From Chitinophagaceae bacterium (GTDB lineage Bacteria; Bacteroidota; Bacteroidia; Chitinophagales; Chitinophagaceae), in the NCBI GenBank assembly GCA_947452965.1, contig CANGEW010000012.1:1-57964 (forward strand): a stretch of DNA of 57,964 nucleotides. Reading direction: 5' to 3'. The position numbers and the translations under genes are program-made. Below are positions 53,718 through 57,964 of this stretch, piece by piece. Positions within the stretch are counted from its first letter, which is position 1. Each line of letters opens with the position of its first letter. Under the pieces are notes generated by a model that saw only the letters and a program-made list of their open reading frames with translations, was not told the origin of the DNA and searched no databases.

Positions 53718-54611
53718 TTAAAAAGTCAACCTTGCGTTGACTTTTTTTAAATACGCTAATGAATCTTTAGAAATCGGGGTTCTTTTTTCTTTAACCATTC
53801 TTGAAAACAATTCGTAACAAGAAGTCACCCATTTAAAAAGATTACATCTTGATTTTACAATAAAATATGCGCTCCACATAATGAAATGTGAAACTACAAA
53901 TCGGTATGGAAGGAACCGATAAGCAATGATTGTTTTGTTAACAAACTGACGACTAAACTTCACGATGTTGGTCTCTCTCCCCTTTGGAGATACTTTATGT
54001 AAGACAATAACATTTTTTGTAAACAAAATTTTATACCCGGCATCTATGGTTCTATAAGCTAAATCATATTCTTCCATACCATAAAAAAAACTAGCATCAA
54101 AATCACCAATTAAATCAAATACTTCCTTTTTAACAACAAATCCGCAACCCCAAAATAAATTATTATAAAATTCTTGTTGTTGTAACAACACCTTGTCTTT
54201 CACTGGATGATCCTCAATACCAGTATAATAATTGTGGATACCAAAAGCAATGATGCCTGTATCAGGATATTGTTCAAATTTATCAACGATTGTTTTAGGG
54301 GCGTCCAAGGTCTTAAATATGGCATCATCATCAATAAAAACGACATACTTTCCTTTCGCATTTTTTATTCCTAGGTTTCTACCTCTGCTCACTCCTAAAT
54401 TTTCGGGACTATTGATATAATTTAATTGAAGCTGTTCTGTTTGTATAAACTCTTCTACCTCTTTATAATCTACTGTAGAACCATTATTGATTACAATTAA
54501 ATCAAAAAGATATCCTGGAACTTTTTCAATCTCGCTCATTACGTTTCTGATTGACTCTACTGTTTCTGCAGGCCTGTTATAACTGATGATTATAAAAGAG
54601 ATGGTTTCCAT
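53718..54611 (-). CDS. GT2 glycosyltransferase
   Basis: A 297-residue GT-A-fold glycosyltransferase. The N-terminus SFIIISYNRPAETVESI, LIVINNGST, NLGVSRGRNLGIKNAKGKYVVFIDDDAIF (DDD metal motif near residues 93-96) and the acceptor-side LFWGCGFVVKKEVFDLIGDFDASFFYGMEEYDLAYR (quoted in parts) place it among rhamnosyl/hexosyl transferases making surface polysaccharide. It has no strong membrane helix. It converges with the YfhO-like gene, and its last codons form that gene's terminator hairpin. It lies 56 bases after the other GT2 gene on the same strand. Confidence 0.9.
   Translation of the reverse strand: METISFIIISYNRPAETVESIRNVMSEIEKVPGYLFDLIVINNGSTVDYKEVEEFIQTEQLQLNYINSPENLGVSRGRNLGIKNAKGKYVVFIDDDAIFKTLDAPKTIVDKFEQYPDTGIIAFGIHNYYTGIEDHPVKDKVLLQQQEFYNNLFWGCGFVVKKEVFDLIGDFDASFFYGMEEYDLAYRTIDAGYKILFTKNVIVLHKVSPKGRETNIVKFSRQFVNKTIIAYRFLPYRFVVSHFIMWSAYFIVKSRCNLFKWVTSCYELFSRMVKEKRTPISKDSLAYLKKVNARLTF
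53719..53748 (+). terminator. Terminator of the YfhO-like gene, embedded in a coding end
   Basis: AAAAGTCAAC (53721-53730) pairs perfectly with GTTGACTTTT (53736-53745), 5-base loop, then more T's to 53748. The hairpin coincides with the last codons of the converging GT2 gene, whose stop is at 53718-53720. Confidence 0.85.
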
Positions 54612-54667
54612 GAAAATTTATTTTTGTAAAAATAACGATATTGACGCTTATTGTAAAAGCGATCTAA

Positions 54668-55669
54668 TTATAATACTTTATAAAAATGGGGCTTGTTCTT
54701 TATTATTTTAACGGACAATAACAATATCGACATTACATTTTTTATAAAATCTACATTATTTGAAAATCGATACATTGGTTTTTTTGAAAAAATAAGTTTA
54801 TGAACCAACGTACTAAGAAAGAAAACTGGTATGGTTAAAAAGTAAATCAACCAATCAAATAAAAACCAAAACACGCCAAATTGCTTTCGGATACGAACAA
54901 AATTACTCAACATAATTTGATACCCTTTTTTATCAAACAAATTATAATATCCTTTTCCTGAAGAAGCAAACACTTCATTTGCAGTGGCACCTTGTAAATG
55001 ATATACTTTACAATCTCCGTAAATACACAATTTCCCTTCTTTTTGTAATCTGCTACACCACTCAGATTCTTCAGCATACAGGAAGAAGTCTTCATCTAGC
55101 ATCCCCCTTTTATTTATGACAGATTTTTTCACCATCAAAAAAGCACCATTAATCCAATCCACCTCTACAATACCTTTTGCATCTGGAACATTAGGCTTTT
55201 TAACCTTAAAAAAAGTGGCAATCAACTTTATTAAATCACCTACAATAGGAAGTGGTAATAAATAATTCAATCCTCCTTTCATGGCAAAATTACCAGAAAT
55301 TTGAGGCGTTCCATCTTCATTTAATAATTGAACACCACAAGCTATATAATCTGACATTTCAAACTGATGTAAACAACGATTCACCGCGTCATCAATAATT
55401 ATTGTGTCTGAATTTAATAATAAGATAGATTTGCCGGATGCCATTCGAATACCCGCATTATTAGCTCTTGCAAAGCCAGCATTATATCCCATTTGGATAA
55501 ATTTAACTTCCGGATATTGATTGTGAAGTATTGCTTCTACATCATCTTGAGAAAAATTATCCACCACAATCACTTCAATAAAATGGTTATCAAATTGATA
55601 CAATGACTTCAAGCAGTTCAACAATAACTGTGTTGATTTATAATTGACAATAATTACTGATAGTCTCAA
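54668..55669 (-). CDS. GT2 glycosyltransferase, WbbL/rhamnosyltransferase-like
   Basis: A 333-residue GT2 enzyme: LSVIIVNYKSTQLLLNCLKSL, EVIVVDNFSQDD, MGYNAGFARANNAGIRMASGKSILLLNSDTII (quoted in parts; NSDT is the metal motif), VDWINGAFLMVKKSVINKRGMLDEDFFLYAEESEWCSRLQKEG in parts. This pattern is usual for dTDP-rhamnose:GlcNAc transferases such as WbbL. A hydrophobic segment near residues 260-285 (VFWFLFDWLIYFLTIPVFFLS in part) probably anchors it to the inner membrane. It has a -7 box at 55700-55707 and probably leads a two-gene unit with the next GT2 gene. Confidence 0.9.
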   Translation of the reverse strand: MRLSVIIVNYKSTQLLLNCLKSLYQFDNHFIEVIVVDNFSQDDVEAILHNQYPEVKFIQMGYNAGFARANNAGIRMASGKSILLLNSDTIIIDDAVNRCLHQFEMSDYIACGVQLLNEDGTPQISGNFAMKGGLNYLLPLPIVGDLIKLIATFFKVKKPNVPDAKGIVEVDWINGAFLMVKKSVINKRGMLDEDFFLYAEESEWCSRLQKEGKLCIYGDCKVYHLQGATANEVFASSGKGYYNLFDKKGYQIMLSNFVRIRKQFGVFWFLFDWLIYFLTIPVFFLSTLVHKLIFSKKPMYRFSNNVDFIKNVMSILLLSVKIIKNKPHFYKVL

Positions 55670-55699
55670 AATGATTACTTGTGTTTAATGTAAGTATAT

Positions 55700-55707
55700 C
55701 AAACTTA
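55700..55707 (-). promoter_or_regulatory. -7 promoter box of the GT2 pair
   Basis: On the minus strand TAAGTTTG matches TAnnTTTG exactly, 31 bases upstream of the ATG at 55669. No -33 element at normal spacing was seen. Confidence 0.5.
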
Positions 55708-55763
55708 AAATTAAAATACTACTTTACCATATTTTACAAAAAAAATATCAAAACAAGCCTTGT

Positions 55764-56783
55764 CTAAAATAGATGATTCACAGTTACACCTAATCCATTC
55801 CCTTCAGGATAAATCAACTTGCCCTCTTCAAAAGCAATACCAGTTGCTGTATCTTCTTCCAGCAGTAAGGGCCCATCCATATCAAGATAATCCAGCAAAG
55901 GTGCTAAATGTGCAATAGCAGCAGAGCCAATTGAAGACTCATTCATACATCCCACCATTACTTTCATTTCTAAGGAACGCGCTTTCTCAATCATTCTTCT
56001 GGCGGGAGTAATGCCTCCGCATTTAGTTAATTTGATGTTGATTCCGTGAAAAAAATGATGACACTTTTCTACATCAATTTCTGAAACGCAGGATTCGTCT
56101 GCAATAATTGGCAAACAGGCGTGCTCATAGAGGACCTTCATGTCTTCCCAGTTATTTTTGGCCAAGGGCTGCTCTACAAATTGGACGCCTAATTCTTTTA
56201 GAGTTGGAAGCTTCTTTAAAGCTGTTTCCAAATCCCAGCCTTCATTTGCATCTACTCTAAAAATTGCATCAGTATGTTGTCTTAATATGGAAAGGGTTTC
56301 AATATCATTTTCAAATCCAACTTTTATTTTATAAATAGGCCAAGGTTTTTCTTTCATTTTTTGAATCATCATTGGGATACTATCAATACCAATTGTAAAA
56401 TCTGTAATGGGTGATTGTTCTAAATCTAAATTCCATAATTTATATAAGGGCTTCTTCTTTAATTTTCCGTACAAGTCCCACCCCGCTATATCCAATGCTG
56501 CAACTAAAAAAGAATTATTAGGAAACAGATGATGAAGATAATGCCAGTATCTTTCTGGATCTGAAAAAGAAAATTTCTCTAAAAAAGTTTTCTTGGCTTC
56601 AAAGTCTTCTGCCATCTTCTCAACAGGAATGTGATAATAAGAAATAGCTGGGGCTTCTCCATATGCTTTGATTCCAAAATAATCTAACTCAACCAGGAAG
56701 GTTGGCTGATGCGTTTTGGAAGCTTTAGATATAGTAAAAGGGTGCGTGAACGGCAATTCAACGATTTTATATGCTACATTCAT
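55764..56783 (-). CDS. Dipeptide epimerase (enolase superfamily)
   Basis: A 339-residue enzyme of the muconate-lactonising/AE-epimerase subgroup. The N-terminal capping domain (about 1-120) precedes a barrel with the catalytic K-x-K at Lys152/Lys154 (YKIKVGF) and metal ligands Asp178 (RVDANEGW), Glu204 (VEQPL) and Asp229 (ADESC). The opposite catalytic lysine lies in NIKLTKCGG (about 251-254). Homologues epimerise L-Ala-D/L-Glu, a peptidoglycan-derived dipeptide, or other dipeptides; the C-terminal DMDG stretch fits this group. The frame extends to 56804, but ATG 56783 fits the family. Possible link: recycling of wall peptides released by the NlpC/P60 enzyme. Confidence 0.92.
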   Translation of the reverse strand: MNVAYKIVELPFTHPFTISKASKTHQPTFLVELDYFGIKAYGEAPAISYYHIPVEKMAEDFEAKKTFLEKFSFSDPERYWHYLHHLFPNNSFLVAALDIAGWDLYGKLKKKPLYKLWNLDLEQSPITDFTIGIDSIPMMIQKMKEKPWPIYKIKVGFENDIETLSILRQHTDAIFRVDANEGWDLETALKKLPTLKELGVQFVEQPLAKNNWEDMKVLYEHACLPIIADESCVSEIDVEKCHHFFHGINIKLTKCGGITPARRMIEKARSLEMKVMVGCMNESSIGSAAIAHLAPLLDYLDMDGPLLLEEDTATGIAFEEGKLIYPEGNGLGVTVNHLF

Positions 56784-56896
56784 AAGTTGTTCATTACATA
56801 ACAATCAAGTAAAAGACAGAATTATCGACTGCAATTTCGTTTACTTTCTATTAAAACCTTCACAATGAAAAATTTTATCTATTTTGTTTTCTGCCC

Positions 56897-56904
56897 TATA
56901 TTTG
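56897..56904 (+). promoter_or_regulatory. -7 promoter box of the 51-residue gene
   Basis: TATATTTG matches TAnnTTTG exactly, ending 16 bases before the ATG at 56920 and giving a leader of about 10 bases. Confidence 0.6.
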
Positions 56905-56919
56905 CAAAAAAATAATTTT

Positions 56920-57075
56920 ATGGAAAATAAGAAAAAATCAAGAGGAATATTTTGGCTTTTGTTTTTTGCTTCAATCGCAGGCTTCTTTTGGGTATACCAA
57001 ATAGGTGGAGGATACTGTTCAATGGTGCTTCCTTTTAATGTTACCTTCTTTGCAATGGCAATGAACTTAATGTAA
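56920..57075 (+). CDS. Small membrane protein of 51 residues, unknown function
   Basis: Begins MENKKKSRGIFWLLFFASIAG, with a basic start, then a hydrophobic helix (about residues 10-28), a glycine turn with one Cys (QIGGGYCSMV) and a second hydrophobic stretch ending FFAMAMNLM. It therefore looks like a two-helix hairpin or a helix plus a re-entrant segment. I recognise no family. The frame is open from 56884, but the -7 box at 56897-56904 lies within that extension, so ATG 56920 is the start. With its own promoter and terminator it is a complete single-gene unit, which supports it being real. Confidence 0.65.
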   Translation: MENKKKSRGIFWLLFFASIAGFFWVYQIGGGYCSMVLPFNVTFFAMAMNLM

Positions 57076-57094
57076 TTTTATAAACATTCTTTAT

Positions 57095-57130
57095 AAAAAA
57101 AACCGCCATAATTATTATGACGGTTTTTTT
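57095..57130. terminator. Bidirectional terminator between the 51-residue gene and the DsbA-like gene
   Basis: AAAAACCGCCATAA (57097-57110) pairs with TTATGACGGTTTTT (about 57113-57126) with a single C-A mismatch, flanked by A and T runs. It serves both converging genes. Confidence 0.85.
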
Positions 57131-57135
57131 ATTTT

Positions 57136-57708
57136 TTAAGCTTTTGCTTTTTGTTTAGCGGGAGCCTTTTTCTTTGTCTTTTTTAGAGCTGTTTCAATTG
57201 CCTTACTGAGCTCTTCATAAGTAGGTTTGGTTACCAAGGTGCCATTCACGAAGAAAGTAGGAACGTCTTTCACTCCTCGATCGATTCCTTCCTTCAAATC
57301 TCCTTGAACTTGCCATCCATAGGTAGCATTTACTAAATCATCTAAGAAACGTTTGTTTTTTACACCTGCTTCTTTTGAATGTAGTTTCAAACTTGTAGTA
57401 CCTAAATTTCTTCTATTGGCAAATAAAGTATTATGCATTTCCCAAAATTTACCTTCTTGAGCAGTGGCAACTGCAGCCTCACTTGCTTTCAAACTTCTTT
57501 GATGGATTTTAGTTAATGGAAAATGACGAAAATTAAATCTTATTTTTCCATCGTAATCCTCTAAAAGTTGTTTTACGATTTCATTTGCTTTAGCACAAAC
57601 ATCACTTTCATATTCTCCAAATTCTTCAAGTGTAACATCTGCTTTTGGATTGCCAACAAATACATCACGGGGTTCTATAATCTCCGGAACATCTTTCTTA
57701 AAAGCCAT
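57136..57708 (-). CDS. DsbA-like thioredoxin-fold protein with single active-site Cys
   Basis: A 190-residue protein of the DsbA/thioredoxin-4 group. The thioredoxin strand DVTLEEFGEYESDVC is followed by the DsbA helical insertion (HFPLTKIHQRSLKASEAAVAT; EMHNTLFANRRNLG) and the cis-proline loop VKDVPTFFVNG (Pro150). The usual C-x-x-C is S35-D-V-C38, so only the second cysteine remains. No signal peptide is seen, so it is probably cytoplasmic. The C-terminus is a lysine/alanine tail (KKTKKKAPAKQKAKA) not found in classical DsbA. It may act as a monothiol, chaperone or reductase partner; the function is unproven. A near-match -7 box lies at 57737-57744. Confidence 0.85.
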   Translation of the reverse strand: MAFKKDVPEIIEPRDVFVGNPKADVTLEEFGEYESDVCAKANEIVKQLLEDYDGKIRFNFRHFPLTKIHQRSLKASEAAVATAQEGKFWEMHNTLFANRRNLGTTSLKLHSKEAGVKNKRFLDDLVNATYGWQVQGDLKEGIDRGVKDVPTFFVNGTLVTKPTYEELSKAIETALKKTKKKAPAKQKAKA

Positions 57709-57901
57709 ATTTATTATTTTTTTTTAAACTATTAAACAACGATAGTACATTTTTGTTCAACGTAACGTTACTATCAATTCGGCTGAAGGTAATATTTTTT
57801 GGTATGAGTACTCCAATTACGAACCGTTAAAGTTGCATTAGTTTTATAACTATTTGATTATTAATTTATTATAACGATTGTTTTTTATTCACAATTATCA
57901 G
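57709..57901. other. Non-coding region upstream of the DsbA-like gene with an inverted repeat
   Basis: Contains GATAGTA (57741-57747) and TACTATC (57769-57775) as a perfect 7-bp inverted repeat with a 21-base loop, enclosing the palindrome AACGTAACGTT (57759-57769). It overlaps the candidate promoter box TATCGTTG (minus strand, 57737-57744) and could be a regulator site. Nothing else was recognised. Confidence 0.45.
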
Positions 57902-57964
57902 TTAGGATGTTGATTCATTCCTAAAAACGACCACCCCATCAAAAACATCCACTAGCATAGGAAC
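57902..57964 (-). CDS. Possible 3' end of a gene entering from the right (partial)
   Basis: On the minus strand the last 63 bases are open and end in TAA at 57902-57904, reading VPMLVDVFDGVVVFRNESTS. The composition is protein-like, but the fragment is too short to identify. Confidence 0.3.
   Translation of the reverse strand, partial: VPMLVDVFDGVVVFRNESTS

Noticed and set aside
53718..55669. The two GT2 genes as a recent duplication
   Set aside because: They share only the generic GT2 fold motifs; the acceptor-side regions and C-termini differ clearly.
1..57964. Insertion sequences, prophage, integrase, toxin-antitoxin or known defence systems
   Set aside because: No transposase, integrase, nuclease-methylase pair, reverse transcriptase or other defence hallmark was seen in any plausible reading frame; composition is even and gene content is housekeeping.

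Overview
The window is a stretch of ordinary chromosome from a low-GC (roughly one third G+C) member of the Bacteroidota, most likely the Chitinophagales/Chitinophagaceae. This rests on lineage-typical families (DUF4270 lipoprotein, DUF4199 protein, GLPGLI protein paired with a carboxypeptidase-regulatory-like outer-membrane barrel, OstA-like protein, BtuB-like TonB receptor), on AT-rich start regions without Shine-Dalgarno sequences, and on many promoter -7 boxes of the Bacteroidota type TAnnTTTG. I cannot name a genus. There are no rRNA genes, insertion sequences, phage genes or CRISPR arrays. One tRNA gene, tRNA-His(GTG), is present.

Layout. 1-7.8 kb: OstA-like protein, a secreted protein of unknown function, a K+-dependent type membrane pyrophosphatase, a PAP2 phosphatase and a catalytically dead dihydroorotase paralogue. 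7.9-13 kb: a glycan block with a DUF4199 membrane protein, GT2 and GT4 glycosyltransferases, then hddA-gmhA-hddC for GDP-D-glycero-D-manno-heptose. 13-18.5 kb, minus strand: UbiD-family decarboxylase, pyruvate dehydrogenase E1 beta and glycogen branching enzyme, with a 0.5-kb non-coding stretch carrying two identical palindromic repeats. 18.5-30.6 kb: outer-membrane barrel plus GLPGLI protein, ABC-F ATPase, M1 peptidase, NlpC/P60 peptidase (minus), DNA polymerase III alpha and thioredoxin. 30.6-38 kb: nucleoside-type MFS transporter, aminofutalosine synthase MqnE, a small protein, an AT-rich gap, then metK, a DUF4270 lipoprotein and a half-length starch-synthase-like protein on the minus strand. 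38-46.7 kb, plus strand: panC, flippase-like membrane protein, rfaE2, panB, TonB receptor, ALDH7-type dehydrogenase and subtilase. 46.7-58 kb: tail-specific protease, tRNA-His, LytTR regulator, FkbM methyltransferase, YfhO-like membrane protein, two GT2 glycosyltransferases, dipeptide epimerase, a 51-residue membrane peptide and a DsbA-like protein.

How the genes fit together. Envelope and glycan synthesis dominates: GDP-heptose genes, RfaE2, four glycosyltransferases, FkbM, YfhO, a flippase-like protein, OstA and PAP2. Cofactor synthesis is represented by MqnE plus a UbiD-family decarboxylase (futalosine menaquinone route), by pantothenate genes panB and panC without panD, and by metK.

I did not find a convincing new multi-gene system. 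The best leads are the twin palindromic repeats near 15.1-15.3 kb, two apparently non-catalytic paralogues (dihydroorotase-like and half GT5), the cysteine-rich tail on the pyrophosphatase, the DsbA-like protein with only one active-site cysteine, the symmetry-rich gap between the LytTR gene and the FkbM gene, and the isolated 51-residue membrane peptide.
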